From Maricaulis maris (lineage in GTDB: Bacteria > Pseudomonadota > Alphaproteobacteria > Caulobacterales > Maricaulaceae), in NCBI RefSeq assembly GCF_003634045.1, contig NZ_RBIM01000002.1, positions 248,001 to 312,000 on the forward strand: DNA of 64,000 nucleotides, given 5' to 3'. The translations under genes were made by a program, and so were the position numbers. The notes beneath the pieces were generated by a model. It was not told the origin of the DNA and did not search any database. It saw only the letters and a program-made list of their open reading frames with translations. Below are positions 36,695 to 46,906 of this stretch, piece after piece (within the stretch, counting starts at the first letter, position 1; every line of letters starts with the position of its first letter).

Positions 36695-38365
36695 CTACTT
36701 CACACTCGGCAAATCCAACCCCTGCTCCCGCGCGCAGTCCTTGGCAATCTCATAGCCCGCATCGGCATGACGCATCACACCGGTCGCCGGGTCATTCCAC
36801 AACACGCGGCCAACGCGGGCGGCGGCGTCTTCGGTGCCGTCGGCGAGGACGACCTGGCCGGAATGCATCGAATAGCCCATGCCGACCCCGCCGCCATGAT
36901 GCAGCGAGACCCAGGTGGCGCCGGAGGCGGTGTTCAAGAGCGCGTTGAGGAGCGGCCAGTCGGCGACGGCGTCGGAACCGTCCATCATGGCTTCGGTCTC
37001 GCGATTGGGGCTGGCGACCGAGCCTGAATCGAGATGGTCGCGGCCGATCACGACCGGGGCAGAAAGCTCGCCGGTGCGAACCATCTCGTTGAAAGCGAGG
37101 CCCAGCTTGTGACGTTCACCCAGACCGACCCAGCAGATGCGCGCCGGCAGGCCCTGGAAATGGATGCGCTCGCGGGCCATGTCGAGCCAGCGGTGAAGAT
37201 GCGGATTGTCCGGGATAAGCTCTTTGACCTTGGCGTCGGTCTTGTAGATGTCTTCCGGATCGCCTGACAGGGCCGCCCAGCGGAAGGGACCGATACCGCG
37301 GCAGAAGAGCGGGCGGATATAGGCCGGCACGAAGCCGGGGAAATCGAAGGCGTTGCTGACGCCCTCATCATGCGCCATCTGGCGGATATTATTGCCATAA
37401 TCCAGCGTCGGAATGCCCTGCTCCCAGAAGGCCAGCATGGCCTTGACCTGCTCCGCCATGGAAGCTTTTGCGGCGGCTTCAACGGCATCAGGATCGCTCT
37501 CGCGCTTGGCGTCCCATTCCGCCAGCGTCCAGCCGGCCGGCAGATAGCCATTGGCCGGGTCGTGGGCGGAGGTCTGGTCGGTGACCATGTCAGGTTTGAC
37601 GCCGCGCTTCACCAGTTCCGGGAAGACCTCGGCCGCATTGCCCAGCAGGCCGACGGAGACCGCCTCGCCCCTGGCACAGGCCGCATTGATGATCTCCAGC
37701 GCCTCGTCCAGCGTGGTGGCGCTTTTGTCGAGATAGCCGGTCTTCAAGCGCATCTCGATCCGGCTCGGCTGGCATTCCACCGCCAGCATGGAAGCGCCGG
37801 CCATGGTCGCAGCCAGCGGCTGGGCGCCGCCCATGCCGCCGAGCCCGCCGGTCAGGATCCACTTGCCGGTGAGATCGCCGTCATAATGCTGGCGACCGGC
37901 CTCGACGAAAGTCTCATACGTGCCCTGAACGATGCCCTGCGAGCCGATATAAATCCACGAGCCAGCCGTCATCTGGCCGTACATCATCAGGCCCTTTTTA
38001 TCGAGTTCGCGGAAATGGTCCCAATTGGCCCAGTTGGGCACGAGATTGGAGTTGGCAATCAGCACACGCGGCGCATTCTTGTGGGTCGGAAACACGCCGA
38101 CCGGCTTGCCGGACTGGACCAGAAGCGTCTCGTCTTCCTTCAGCCGCTTCAGCGTCGCGACAATGCGGTCATAGCTCTCCCAGTCACGCGCCGCCCGACC
38201 GATGCCGCCATAAACCACCAGCTCTTCCGGCTTCTCGGCCACGTCGGGGTCGAGATTATTCATCAGCATGCGCAAGGGCGCTTCGGCGGCCCAATGGGTG
38301 GCGTCGAGCTTGGAGCCATGCTTGGCGCGGATGATGCGGGAATTGTCGCGGCGGGTCTGGGACAT
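36695..38365 (-). CDS. hutU: urocanate hydratase
   Basis: HutU hydrates urocanate to 4-imidazolone-5-propionate using tightly bound NAD+ as an electrophile. The 556-residue protein is full length with the signature motifs ([49 protein letters not shown] for NAD binding, and [20 protein letters not shown] with its cysteine). It is the last gene of hutI-hutH-hutG-hutU and starts directly after the hutG stop. Confidence 0.97.
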   Translation of the reverse strand: MSQTRRDNSRIIRAKHGSKLDATHWAAEAPLRMLMNNLDPDVAEKPEELVVYGGIGRAARDWESYDRIVATLKRLKEDETLLVQSGKPVGVFPTHKNAPRVLIANSNLVPNWANWDHFRELDKKGLMMYGQMTAGSWIYIGSQGIVQGTYETFVEAGRQHYDGDLTGKWILTGGLGGMGGAQPLAATMAGASMLAVECQPSRIEMRLKTGYLDKSATTLDEALEIINAACARGEAVSVGLLGNAAEVFPELVKRGVKPDMVTDQTSAHDPANGYLPAGWTLAEWDAKRESDPDAVEAAAKASMAEQVKAMLAFWEQGIPTLDYGNNIRQMAHDEGVSNAFDFPGFVPAYIRPLFCRGIGPFRWAALSGDPEDIYKTDAKVKELIPDNPHLHRWLDMARERIHFQGLPARICWVGLGERHKLGLAFNEMVRTGELSAPVVIGRDHLDSGSVASPNRETEAMMDGSDAVADWPLLNALLNTASGATWVSLHHGGGVGMGYSMHSGQVVLADGTEDAAARVGRVLWNDPATGVMRHADAGYEIAKDCAREQGLDLPSVK

Positions 38366-39178
38366 TTACTTCACTTCTCCGGAATAGAGATTTTTGGCCG
38401 CGTCGAGCGCGGCTTTCATGACGTCCTTGAGGGCAGCGCGCAGCTGGTCGGCCTTGGCTGTGTCCAGCGTCCAGGGCGGCGCCTCGCTCATATAGGCGGA
38501 CTGGGCGAGTTCCATTTGCAGGGCATGGATATTCTGGCTCGGACGACCAAAGACGCGGGTGATGAAGCCTCCCTTGAAGCGGCCATTGACGATGGAGGCA
38601 TACTCCTCGTGATCCATCATCGCCTTGACCGCCCAGCGTTCGATCATCCGGTCGCAGCTCTCGCCGCCATTCGTGCCCAGATTGAGATCCGGCAGCACGC
38701 CTTCGAACAGGCGCGGCACTTGCGAGGCGATCGAATGGGCATCCCAGAGCAAGGCATAGCCATGCTCCATCCGGGTCGCCATCAAGGTCTCGGTCAGGGC
38801 GCGATGGTAGGGGTCATAGAACTCGGTCCGGCGTTGTTCGATCTCGGCATCGTGCGGGGCCTCGCCGTCCTTGTAGATCGGCGTGCCGTCAAACAGGGTG
38901 GTCGGCACCAGGTCGGTGGTCGCCTGCCCCGGGTAGAGCGACGTGCCGGTCGGGTCGCGATTGAGATCGATGACATAGCGCGAATAATTGGCCCGGATGA
39001 CCGTCGCGCCCATCGCATCGAGGAAATCGTAGAGTTCCGGTATGTGCCAGTCCGTATCCGGCAGCCCGCCTGCAGGCTCGCTCAAGCGATCCGCCAGACC
39101 CGGCGCCAGCGCCGTGCCCGAATGCGGCATGGAAACAACCAGCGGCGACGTACCGCGTCTCAGCGTGAAAACGTCCAT
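38366..39178 (-). CDS. hutG: N-formylglutamate deformylase
   Basis: HutG releases formate from N-formyl-L-glutamate, the last step of the five-step histidine pathway. The 270-residue protein has PHSGTALAPGLADRL at the N-terminus, the DTDWHIPELYDF and YSRYVIDLNRDP motifs, and the metal-binding LLWDAHSI. Its ATG shares one base with the hutH stop (TGATG). Confidence 0.95.
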   Translation of the reverse strand: MDVFTLRRGTSPLVVSMPHSGTALAPGLADRLSEPAGGLPDTDWHIPELYDFLDAMGATVIRANYSRYVIDLNRDPTGTSLYPGQATTDLVPTTLFDGTPIYKDGEAPHDAEIEQRRTEFYDPYHRALTETLMATRMEHGYALLWDAHSIASQVPRLFEGVLPDLNLGTNGGESCDRMIERWAVKAMMDHEEYASIVNGRFKGGFITRVFGRPSQNIHALQMELAQSAYMSEAPPWTLDTAKADQLRAALKDVMKAALDAAKNLYSGEVK

Positions 39179-40707
39179 CAGGCAATCCCGGGAAGCGTGC
39201 CCGCATCCGCAACAAGCCCCCTGCCCGCCACCAGATCGCGCGCATTGGCGATATCGGTGGCAAAGTAGCGGTCATCGCCATAGGCGGGAACCTGTTTGCG
39301 CAATGTCGCCTTGGCAGTTTCCAGCGAGGCGGACGAATTCACGCCGGCATGAAAGTCCGTACCCTGGGCCCCGCAAAGCAGCTCTATTCCCACCACGGCA
39401 TGCAGATTCTCCGCCATTTTCAGGAGGCGGAAGGCACCATGGGTCGCCATCGAGACATGGTCTTCCTGGTTGGCGCTTGTGGGGATGGAATCGACCGAGG
39501 CCGGATAGGCTTTCTGCTTGTTCTCCGAGACCAGCGCTGCCGCCGTCACATGGGCAATCATGAAGCCGGAATTGATGCCCGGATTGGGCGTCAGGAAGGC
39601 CGGCAGGCCGGAGACGGCCGGGTCTGTGAGAAGCGCGATCCGCCGTTCGCAGATCGAACCGATCTCACAGGCTGCCATGGCAATCTGGTCGGCGGCGAAA
39701 GCAACCGGTTCCGCGTGAAAATTGCCGCCGGAAATGGCTTCGTCCGTATCCGTGAAAATCAGCGGATTGTCAGTCACCGCATTGGCTTCGCGTTGCAGTA
39801 CCTCTCCCGCCTGACGCAGGAGGTCGAGCACGGCGCCCATCACCTGGGGCTGGCAACGCAGGCAGTACGGGTCCTGGATTTTCTCGCAGCCGACATGGCT
39901 TTCGAGGATGCCCGAATCGTCGAGCAGACCGCGCAAGGCCGCGGCAACATCGATCTGACCGGGATGGCCGCGCAACGCGTGAATGCGGGGGTCAAACGGC
40001 GCGACCGAGCCCTTGGCCGCATCGACGCTCAGTGCGCCGGAAACAAGGGCGGCCTGGAAACCGGCTTCAACTTCAAACAAGCCGGCCAGGGCCAGCGCGG
40101 TTGAAGTCTGGGTACCATTCAGGAGGGCCAGACCTTCCTTGGGACCAAGCTCGACCGGTTTGAGGCCGGCCTTTTCCAGCCCGGCCCGGGCGGGCATGCG
40201 CTCGCCGCCGACGGTCACGTCTCCGGCCCCGATTAGTGCTGCAGACATGTGCGCCAGCGGCGCCAGGTCGCCGGAGGCGCCGACCGAGCCCTGCGACGGG
40301 ATGACCGGCAGCACATCGGCATCCAGCATGGCCTGCATGGCCTCGATCGTGGCCCAGCGAATGCCGGACGCGCCGCGCCCGAGACTGGCCAGTTTCAGCG
40401 CCATGATCAGGCGCACGATACGGGGGGCGAGCGGGTCGCCGACTCCAGCCGCATGCGACAGGACAAGCCGTTCCTGCAAGGTGGCCAATTCGTCATCGGC
40501 GATACGGGTCTGGGCCAGCTTGCCGAAACCGGTATTGAGGCCATAGACCGCCTTGCCCGAAGCGATCAGCCGGTCGACCGTGGCCGCCGCCGCATCGACA
40601 TCGACCTTTGCAGCCGCATCGATCCGGATCTCGGCGCCGCGCCAGATTTTCGCCCAGTCGGCCAGCGTCATGGCGCCCGGTTTGATGGTCACAGCTGTCA
40701 CTGCCAT
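39178..40707 (-). CDS. hutH: histidine ammonia-lyase
   Basis: HutH removes ammonia from histidine to form urocanate using a 4-methylidene-imidazol-5-one (MIO) group made autocatalytically from Ala-Ser-Gly. The MIO triplet is seen in [17 protein letters not shown]. The protein is about 509 residues. The ATG at 40707 sits almost on top of an AGGAG; a GTG two codons later has ideal spacing, so the true start may be 40701. The start overlaps the hutI end by 10 bases. Confidence 0.96.
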   Translation of the reverse strand: MAVTAVTIKPGAMTLADWAKIWRGAEIRIDAAAKVDVDAAAATVDRLIASGKAVYGLNTGFGKLAQTRIADDELATLQERLVLSHAAGVGDPLAPRIVRLIMALKLASLGRGASGIRWATIEAMQAMLDADVLPVIPSQGSVGASGDLAPLAHMSAALIGAGDVTVGGERMPARAGLEKAGLKPVELGPKEGLALLNGTQTSTALALAGLFEVEAGFQAALVSGALSVDAAKGSVAPFDPRIHALRGHPGQIDVAAALRGLLDDSGILESHVGCEKIQDPYCLRCQPQVMGAVLDLLRQAGEVLQREANAVTDNPLIFTDTDEAISGGNFHAEPVAFAADQIAMAACEIGSICERRIALLTDPAVSGLPAFLTPNPGINSGFMIAHVTAAALVSENKQKAYPASVDSIPTSANQEDHVSMATHGAFRLLKMAENLHAVVGIELLCGAQGTDFHAGVNSSASLETAKATLRKQVPAYGDDRYFATDIANARDLVAGRGLVADAGTLPGIA

Positions 40708-41906
40708 TCTCCTGCGAGGATGCGACCATGCAGCGGCCGGCGTCCGATCCATTGAATGATTTCTGCGGGACGTTCGACATCCCAGATGGCGAGGTCAGCC
40801 GCCTTGCCAACCTCCAGCGTGCCGATTTCGTCTTGCAGACCCAGCGCCCGCGCCGCATTGCGGGTCATGCCGGCAAAGGCTTCCGGCAAGGTCAGACCGA
40901 ACAGGATGCAAGCCATGTTCGCAGCGGTAAGGAGCGAGACCATCGGAGACGTGCCTGGATTGGCATCGGTCGCGACCGCCATCGGCACACCCGCCGCCCG
41001 CAGCGCGTCAACTGGCGGTTTCTTCGTCTCCCGGAGCGTATAGAAAGCGCCCGGCAACAGCACCCCCACCGTGCCGGCCTTGGCCATCGCGGCGATGCCG
41101 TCGGCATTGGTGTATTCGATATGGTCGGCCGACAGGCCGCCGAACTCGGCGACCAGCTTGGCGCCGCCCGTGTCGGAGAGTTGGTCAGCATGCAGCTTGA
41201 TCGGCAGGCCGGCGGCCTTGGCGGCGATGAAGAGGCGGCGGGTCTCTTCCGGCGTGAAGGCGATCCCCTCGCAATAGGCATCAACCGCATCGGCCAGACC
41301 TTCACGGGCCGCTTCGCGGATCAGCGGGATGCAGACCTCGTCTATATAGCGACCGCTCTCACCCTTGTATTCCGGCGGCACGGCATGAGCGGCGAGCAAG
41401 GTCGCCGAGACCCGCATGCCCGAGGCTCGGGCGACACCGCGTGCGGCGCGCAACATGGTGCGCTCACTGTCGCGGGACAGGCCATAGCCCGACTTGATCT
41501 CGACGGTGCCGACCCCTTCCTGGGCCAGGGCATCGAGCCGGGTCAGCGCCGACGCGGCCAGCTCGGCGGCACCGGCTTCGCGGGTCGCAACGACCGTGCG
41601 GGCAATTCCGCCGCCTGACCGGGCGATACTCTCATAGCTTTCACCGCCCAGGCGCCGCTCGAACTCGTCGGACCGGTCACCGGCAAAGACCAGATGGGCG
41701 TGGCAATCGATCAGCGCCGGCGTCACCCAGCGACTGGCCAGGCGTTCCGTTTCGCGAGCCTCGCCCGGAATTTCGGACATCGGTCCGATCCAGGCGATCC
41801 GCCCGTCCTTGATGCCCAGCGCCGCCTTCTCGATCACGCCATAGGCATCACGGCCGGCGACCATGGTCGCAAGACGGGCTTCGGTGAGCAGGCGGTCGAA
41901 CATCAT
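40698..41906 (-). CDS. hutI: imidazolonepropionase
   Basis: HutI hydrolyses 4-imidazolone-5-propionate to N-formimino-L-glutamate. The 402-residue amidohydrolase barrel has the metal-binding [28 protein letters not shown], and the distal KLHADQLSD and ATDANPGTS motifs. It is first in the leftward hut operon, facing the hutF-hutC operon across a 104-base gap that contains the HutC site. Confidence 0.96.
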   Translation of the reverse strand: MMFDRLLTEARLATMVAGRDAYGVIEKAALGIKDGRIAWIGPMSEIPGEARETERLASRWVTPALIDCHAHLVFAGDRSDEFERRLGGESYESIARSGGGIARTVVATREAGAAELAASALTRLDALAQEGVGTVEIKSGYGLSRDSERTMLRAARGVARASGMRVSATLLAAHAVPPEYKGESGRYIDEVCIPLIREAAREGLADAVDAYCEGIAFTPEETRRLFIAAKAAGLPIKLHADQLSDTGGAKLVAEFGGLSADHIEYTNADGIAAMAKAGTVGVLLPGAFYTLRETKKPPVDALRAAGVPMAVATDANPGTSPMVSLLTAANMACILFGLTLPEAFAGMTRNAARALGLQDEIGTLEVGKAADLAIWDVERPAEIIQWIGRRPLHGRILAGEWQ

Positions 41907-41958
41907 CGCGGCGATCTCCCGGCGAGCGGGCTTGTGAAAAGGGCTTTGCTCGCGTCTA

Positions 41959-41972
41959 ATTGTCTATACAAT
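41959..41972. promoter_or_regulatory. HutC operator between the divergent hut operons
   Basis: ATTGTCTATACAAT is a near-palindrome with ATTGT / ACAAT arms. It fits the TTGT-N4-ACAA pattern known for HutC sites in proteobacteria. It overlaps a possible -10 (TACAAT) of the rightward promoter and lies centrally between hutI and hutF, so one repressor could control both operons, with urocanate or formiminoglutamate as inducer as in other HutC systems. Confidence 0.75.
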
Positions 41973-42010
41973 AAATCCCGGTTTTCGAGTCTGTCCAGCG
42001 GGGAGACACC

Positions 42011-43384
42011 GTGTCCACTGATTTTCATCTCGCGCACGCTTTGCTGCCCGATGGATGGGCTAGCAATGTCCGCCTGTCCTGCGATGACGACGGTCATATT
42101 TGCGCGGTAACAAGCGGCGTTTCGGCACAAGCACGCGATACGCGTCTGGGAACCGTCGTGCCGGGCATGGCCAATCTCCACTCACACGCCTTCCAGCGCG
42201 CCATGGCCGGCTTGTCGGAAAGGCGCGGTCCGGGCCGTGACAGTTTCTGGTCCTGGCGCGAGGTGATGTATCGCTTCCTCGACCGACTCGATCCCGACGC
42301 CGTCGAAGCGATCGCCGCGCTGGTTCAGGTCGAAATGCTGGAAGCCGGTTTTACCGCCGTCGGCGAATTCCACTATCTTCACCATGATGCCGACGGTACC
42401 CCCTACGATGACCCGGGTGAAATGGCGGGCCGTATCTGCGCGGCAGCGAACACGAGCGGGATCGCCCTCACCCTGCTGCCGGTCTTCTACCGCCATGCCG
42501 GTTTCAACCAGACTCCCGCCACGCAGGGACAGCGCCGTTTCCTCAATGATCCAGATAGTTATGCCCGTTTGATGGAGCGTGCCCGGCATCATGCCGGACC
42601 CCTGCCAAACGCCCGTGTCGGCATCGCCCCGCACTCGCTGCGCGCCGCCTCGATGGACGATATCACCACCATCCTGCCCCTCGCCGGAAAGGACCCCATC
42701 CACATCCACATCGCCGAACAGACCGGGGAGGTCGAGGCCTGTCTTGCTGCCACCGGCCAGCGCCCGGTCCGCCATCTGCTCGACCACCAGCCCGTCAATG
42801 ACCGCTGGTGTCTGGTCCACGCCACCCACATGGACTCGGGTGAAATTCGCGACCTCGCCGCCTCCGGCGCTGTCGCCGGCCTGTGTCCATTGACCGAGGC
42901 CAGCCTGGGCGATGGCCTCTTCCCGGCCGTCGATTACCTCGCCGCCGGTGGGGCGATCGGCATCGGTTCGGACAGCCATATCCGCATTGATCTGGCCGAG
43001 GAAATCCGTCTCCTGGAGTATGGTCAGCGCCTGACGCACCGCCAACGCAATCTCCTCACACGCCCCGGCACCAGCACCGGCCACAACCTGTTCGATGCCT
43101 GTCTTGCCGGCGGGGCCCAAGCGTTGGGCCAACCGATGGGGCGTCTGCAAGTGGGCCTGCGCGCGGATCTGGTCGAACTCGAGACCCGACATCCCGTGCT
43201 GACCGGTCGCCGCGATGACGCCTTGCTCGACAGCTGGCTGTTTGCCGGTGATGCCCGTCAGGTCCGCAGCGTGCATGTCGGCGGGCGATTGTGCGTGACC
43301 GAAGGCCGGTCCCTTGTCCGGGACGCCGTCGAGCTACGTTATGCCAATACGCTGCAATCGATCTTGGAAGGCTGGTCCGCATGA
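42011..43384 (+). CDS. hutF: formimidoylglutamate deiminase
   Basis: HutF deiminates N-formimino-L-glutamate to N-formyl-L-glutamate, which HutG then hydrolyses. The 457-residue amidohydrolase has NLHSHAFQRAMAG (metal), FHYLHHDADG, HIHIAEQTGEV and GIGSDSHIRI. The GTG start at 42011 follows GGGGAGACACC. The stop overlaps the hutC start by 4 bases. Confidence 0.95.
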   Translation: MSTDFHLAHALLPDGWASNVRLSCDDDGHICAVTSGVSAQARDTRLGTVVPGMANLHSHAFQRAMAGLSERRGPGRDSFWSWREVMYRFLDRLDPDAVEAIAALVQVEMLEAGFTAVGEFHYLHHDADGTPYDDPGEMAGRICAAANTSGIALTLLPVFYRHAGFNQTPATQGQRRFLNDPDSYARLMERARHHAGPLPNARVGIAPHSLRAASMDDITTILPLAGKDPIHIHIAEQTGEVEACLAATGQRPVRHLLDHQPVNDRWCLVHATHMDSGEIRDLAASGAVAGLCPLTEASLGDGLFPAVDYLAAGGAIGIGSDSHIRIDLAEEIRLLEYGQRLTHRQRNLLTRPGTSTGHNLFDACLAGGAQALGQPMGRLQVGLRADLVELETRHPVLTGRRDDALLDSWLFAGDARQVRSVHVGGRLCVTEGRSLVRDAVELRYANTLQSILEGWSA

Positions 43385-44133
43385 GTGATTGGCGAGATCA
43401 GCTCAAGCTCGACGGCGACGGCCCGGTCTATGACCAGATCCGGCGCACCCTGCTCGACCGGATCAGGTCGGGCAGCTGGGAGCCCGGCCATCGCCTGCCA
43501 TCAGAGGCCGATCTCTGCGACCATTTCGGCACCGCCCGAATGACTGTCAGCCGCGCGCTGCGCGCTCTGACTGATGAAGGCCTCGTGGTACGCAAACGCC
43601 GGGCCGGCAGCTTTGTCGCGCGTCCGGATGCCCCGGCGGCCATTCTCAAAATCGTCGACATGGCCAGTGCCATTCCGGCACGCGGCCAGCGTTATGGCTA
43701 TCGCTGCCTGCTGAACCGGACCGGGCCAGTTGATGACGACGTCGCCCGGTTGATGCGCCTCCGACCGGGCGCACGCGTGCAGCATGTCAGCTGCATCCAT
43801 ACCGCCGACGGCGCGGCCGTGGAGTTCGAGGAGCGCTGGATCAATCTGGCGCTGCTTCCCGACGCCGCCCAAGCCGATTTCAACACGGAAGCGCCCGGTG
43901 GCTGGCTATTGCGCAAGACACCGTGGACCGAAGCTGAACACACCGTGTCGGCCATCAATGCCGACGAGACCCTTGCAACTTGTCTCGACATCACCCCAGG
44001 CACGGCCTGCCTTGTGCTGGAAAGGCGGACGTTCCAAGGCGACGAGGTGGTTACCGTCGCCCGGCTGACCCATCCCGGTGACCGCCATGTCATGAGCGAG
44101 CGATTCGGACCGTCCGACACGCGGCGAAGCTAG
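43381..44133 (+). CDS. hutC: histidine utilisation repressor HutC
   Basis: A 250-residue GntR/HutC-family repressor. The N-terminal winged helix (GPVYDQIRRTLLDRIRSGSW, GTARMTVSRALRALTDEGLV) is followed by a UTRA ligand domain (from about residue 90; EFEERWINLALLPDA and CLVLERRTFQGDEVVT). It is coupled to hutF by ATGA. It probably binds 41959-41972 and responds to urocanate. Confidence 0.94.
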   Translation: MSDWRDQLKLDGDGPVYDQIRRTLLDRIRSGSWEPGHRLPSEADLCDHFGTARMTVSRALRALTDEGLVVRKRRAGSFVARPDAPAAILKIVDMASAIPARGQRYGYRCLLNRTGPVDDDVARLMRLRPGARVQHVSCIHTADGAAVEFEERWINLALLPDAAQADFNTEAPGGWLLRKTPWTEAEHTVSAINADETLATCLDITPGTACLVLERRTFQGDEVVTVARLTHPGDRHVMSERFGPSDTRRS

Positions 44134-44200
44134 ACTGTCGCGGATATGCCTGCGACACGCTTTCGACCGGAACCAGCACACACCGCCAGCCGCCGTCCGA

Positions 44201-44830
44201 CTACGCGGTCGGCTTCGATGCCCGCACCGCATGCCGCTTGCGCAGAACATTGACGACATCGTCCAGGCTCAGCTCACGTGATTCCAGCAAGACCATGAGG
44301 TGGAAGAGAAGGTCCGCCGACTCGGCCGCCAGCGCGGTCTTGCTTTCCGACACGGCCGCCATCGCCACCTCGACCCCCTCTTCGCCGACCTTCTGGGCCG
44401 GTCGCTTGGGCGCCTTGGCCATCAAGCTGCCGACATAGGAGCCCTTGGTCTTGTCCTTCTTGCGCTTGCGGATGATCGCCCGCAAATGCGCCAGGAAGCC
44501 AAGCCCCGGCCCCGGATCATCGCCGAAACAGCTGACCGTGCCGGTATGGCAGGCCACGCCTTTCGGCTTGACCTCGACCAGCAGCGCATCGCTATCACAA
44601 TCAGCGGTCAGATTGACCAGCTTGAACGTATTGCCGGAGGTTTCGCCCTTCTTCCACAGGCGCTGTTTGGAGCGCGAGAAGAAATGGACCTTGCCGCTCT
44701 CAACCGTCGCCGCAAGCGCTTCGGCATTCATATAGCCGAGCATGAGGACCTGACGGGTCGCCACATCCTGGACGATCGCCGGGATCAGGCCATCGCCCTT
44801 TTTCCAGTCGAGCGTATCTGCATCAATCAT
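44201..44830 (-). CDS. hisIE: bifunctional phosphoribosyl-AMP cyclohydrolase / phosphoribosyl-ATP pyrophosphatase
   Basis: HisIE carries out steps 2 and 3 of histidine synthesis. The 209-residue protein is a fusion: the cyclohydrolase (about 1-110) has [30 protein letters not shown] and the zinc/Mg site around CDSDALLV and CHTG; the pyrophosphohydrolase (about 118-205) has [15 protein letters not shown] and [14 protein letters not shown] HisI-HisE fusion is typical of enterobacteria, while alphaproteobacteria usually encode hisI and hisE apart. It is coupled to hisF by a 4-base overlap and is last in the operon. Confidence 0.95.
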   Translation of the reverse strand: MIDADTLDWKKGDGLIPAIVQDVATRQVLMLGYMNAEALAATVESGKVHFFSRSKQRLWKKGETSGNTFKLVNLTADCDSDALLVEVKPKGVACHTGTVSCFGDDPGPGLGFLAHLRAIIRKRKKDKTKGSYVGSLMAKAPKRPAQKVGEEGVEVAMAAVSESKTALAAESADLLFHLMVLLESRELSLDDVVNVLRKRHAVRASKPTA

Positions 44831-45594
44831 GGCCGAACCCTGATTCCCTCACCACCAAGCCAAGCCTTCAACTGCCCGATCTCGATGACCCCCTTGTGAA
44901 ACACGCTGGCAGCCAGCGCGCCCTCGACCTTGGCAAGTTCGAACACGGATTTGAAGTGCTCTTTTCGCCCGGCCCCGCCGGAGGCGATCAAAGGTGTGGA
45001 ACACACCTGCCGGACCGCCTGCAATTGCTCGATATCATAGCCGTCGCGAACACCATCCTGGTCCATGCAGTTGAGCACAACCTCGCCAGCCCCGCGGTCG
45101 ATTCCCTCGGCGATCCAGTCCAGCGTTCGGCGATGACCGATCACGGTCTTGTCCGGATCGCCAGTATATTGGTGCACTCGCCAAGCGCCCTCAATGATTC
45201 GACTATCGACACCGAGCACCACGCACTGGCTGCCAAACTCGGCCGCCAGCCGATCAATGATGGCAGGATCCTCCAGCGCCGGCGTATTGACCGAAATCTT
45301 GTCCGCTCCGGCAAACAGGCGCGCCCGGGCATCGTCGACCGAGCGGATGCCGCCCGCGACGCAAAACGGAATGTCGAGTTCGCGCGCCACCGCACTGACC
45401 CATTCCGGCTCGACTGTCCGACCGCGGGCGCTGGCGGCGATGTCGTAGAAGACCAGCTCGTCGGCCCCTTCCCGGGCATAGCGACGCGCCAGATCGACAA
45501 TGTCGCCGACATCCTCGTGATCACGAAAGCGCACGCCTTTGACCACGCGCCCGTCACGCACGTCGAGACAGGGGATTATGCGTCGCGCAAGCAT
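44827..45594 (-). CDS. hisF: imidazole glycerol phosphate synthase cyclase subunit
   Basis: HisF forms imidazole glycerol phosphate and AICAR from PRFAR using ammonia from HisH. The 255-residue barrel begins [20 protein letters not shown] and has the catalytic aspartates D11 and the one in LGVDS. The C-terminal LIASGGAG phosphate site is present. It overlaps hisA by 19 bases. The sequence is of the long enterobacterial type ([19 protein letters not shown]). Confidence 0.96.
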   Translation of the reverse strand: MLARRIIPCLDVRDGRVVKGVRFRDHEDVGDIVDLARRYAREGADELVFYDIAASARGRTVEPEWVSAVARELDIPFCVAGGIRSVDDARARLFAGADKISVNTPALEDPAIIDRLAAEFGSQCVVLGVDSRIIEGAWRVHQYTGDPDKTVIGHRRTLDWIAEGIDRGAGEVVLNCMDQDGVRDGYDIEQLQAVRQVCSTPLIASGGAGRKEHFKSVFELAKVEGALAASVFHKGVIEIGQLKAWLGGEGIRVRP

Positions 45595-46310
45595 GCCACT
45601 GCCTCCGCCACGGTGAAGCGTCCCTCATACAGCGCCTTGCCGGTAATCGCGCCAGCCGCGCCGGCCTGTTTGGCGGCGCGCAAATCCTCCAGCGAGGCGA
45701 CACCGCCCGAAGCTTGCCAGGCGATATCGGGATAGTCGGTCGCGAGGCGCGTGTAGAGACCGATATTGGGCCCGGAGAGGTCTCCGTCGCGGCCGATATC
45801 GGTGACCAGGGCATGCGCCAATCCACTCTCAGCATAGGATACGAGGACATCCTCCAACGTGGTGTCGGTCGTATCCGTCCACCCTTTCAGGGCCGGCCGG
45901 TAGCGCCCGCCAATCTGGCGCACATCGAGCGCCAGTGTCAGGCGATCGCCGCCATAGCGGTCGAGCCAGTCTCGCACCCGTTCCGGTTCGGTCACGGCAA
46001 GCGATCCGACGATGACCCGCTCGACACCGCTGGCCAGCAGGTCTTCGATATCCTCCGCCGTGCGAACGCCACCACCGGTCTGCACCCGCAATCCGGTCTC
46101 GCAGATGGTGCGAATAATCGCGCCCTGACGTCGGGCTCCATCGCGGGCGCCGCTAAGATCGACGACATGGATCCATACCGCCCCGGCCTCGCCAAACTGC
46201 TCGGCAACGGCCCGCGGATCGTCGCCATAATCAGTTACGGCGTCGAATTCACCCTTGTGGAGCCGCACGACGCGGCCATCCAAAAGATCAATTGCTGGAT
46301 AAAGTATCAT
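45576..46310 (-). CDS. hisA: phosphoribosylformimino-AICAR ribotide isomerase
   Basis: HisA isomerises ProFAR to PRFAR. The 244-residue barrel has the catalytic D8 in [16 protein letters not shown], the phosphate site QTGGGVRT and the second aspartate in [14 protein letters not shown]. It overlaps hisH by 4 bases and hisF by 19, so the genes are translated as a tight unit. Confidence 0.96.
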   Translation of the reverse strand: MILYPAIDLLDGRVVRLHKGEFDAVTDYGDDPRAVAEQFGEAGAVWIHVVDLSGARDGARRQGAIIRTICETGLRVQTGGGVRTAEDIEDLLASGVERVIVGSLAVTEPERVRDWLDRYGGDRLTLALDVRQIGGRYRPALKGWTDTTDTTLEDVLVSYAESGLAHALVTDIGRDGDLSGPNIGLYTRLATDYPDIAWQASGGVASLEDLRAAKQAGAAGAITGKALYEGRFTVAEAVACLRDA

Positions 46311-46906
46311 CTCGAACTCATTGCAAAATTTGCCAGAATACGCGCTCCGGCAGCCCCGGAACGTTCCGGGTGAAACTGGCAGCCAGCGATATGCCGATGC
46401 CGGACCAATGCCGAGACTGGACGCCCATAATCACAGACCGCCGCAGTTACTGGTCCGGGCGGGGCGTAAAACCCATGCACGAAATAGACATGCTCACCGG
46501 TCTCGATTCCGGCCAGCAAGGGCTCGTCCGGATCAAGGATCTCAAGGGCATTCCAGCCCATGTGCGGCCAGACACCGTCAGCCGGCGGTGGCAGTTTTTC
46601 GATCGCCCCCGGGATCAGGCCAAGGCACGCGACCTCCCCTTCGGCCGAGCGCTCGAACAGCATCTGCATGCCGAGACAAATCCCGAGCAAGGGGCGCGTG
46701 TCGGTCGCCAGAGCCTGGTCCCAGCCGGCAGTACGCAGGCGCCGCATCGCCGGGCCGGCCGCACCGACACCGGGCAGGATGAAACGGTCACAGCCAGCCA
46801 TCCTGGCCGGCGTGTCAATGACCCGATAGGTCAGTCCCGCCCGCTCGAGCGCAAATCGGACCGACGCCAGATTGGCGCAGCCCGTGTCGATCAGGCCGAT
46901 GCTCAT
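46307..46906 (-). CDS. hisH: imidazole glycerol phosphate synthase glutamine amidotransferase subunit
   Basis: HisH hydrolyses glutamine and channels ammonia to HisF. The 199-residue class I amidotransferase has the nucleophile cysteine in LLGICLGMQ and the His-Glu pair in CQFHPERSG. The N-terminal LIDTGCANLASV matches the enterobacterial type (DTGCANL) rather than the DYGxGNL found in most others. It overlaps hisDB and hisA by 4 bases each. Confidence 0.95.
   Translation of the reverse strand: MSIGLIDTGCANLASVRFALERAGLTYRVIDTPARMAGCDRFILPGVGAAGPAMRRLRTAGWDQALATDTRPLLGICLGMQMLFERSAEGEVACLGLIPGAIEKLPPPADGVWPHMGWNALEILDPDEPLLAGIETGEHVYFVHGFYAPPGPVTAAVCDYGRPVSALVRHRHIAGCQFHPERSGAAGARILANFAMSSR

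Noticed and set aside
37370-39268. 632-codon plus-strand frame
   Set aside because: Antisense of hutU and hutG; no recognisable protein motifs.
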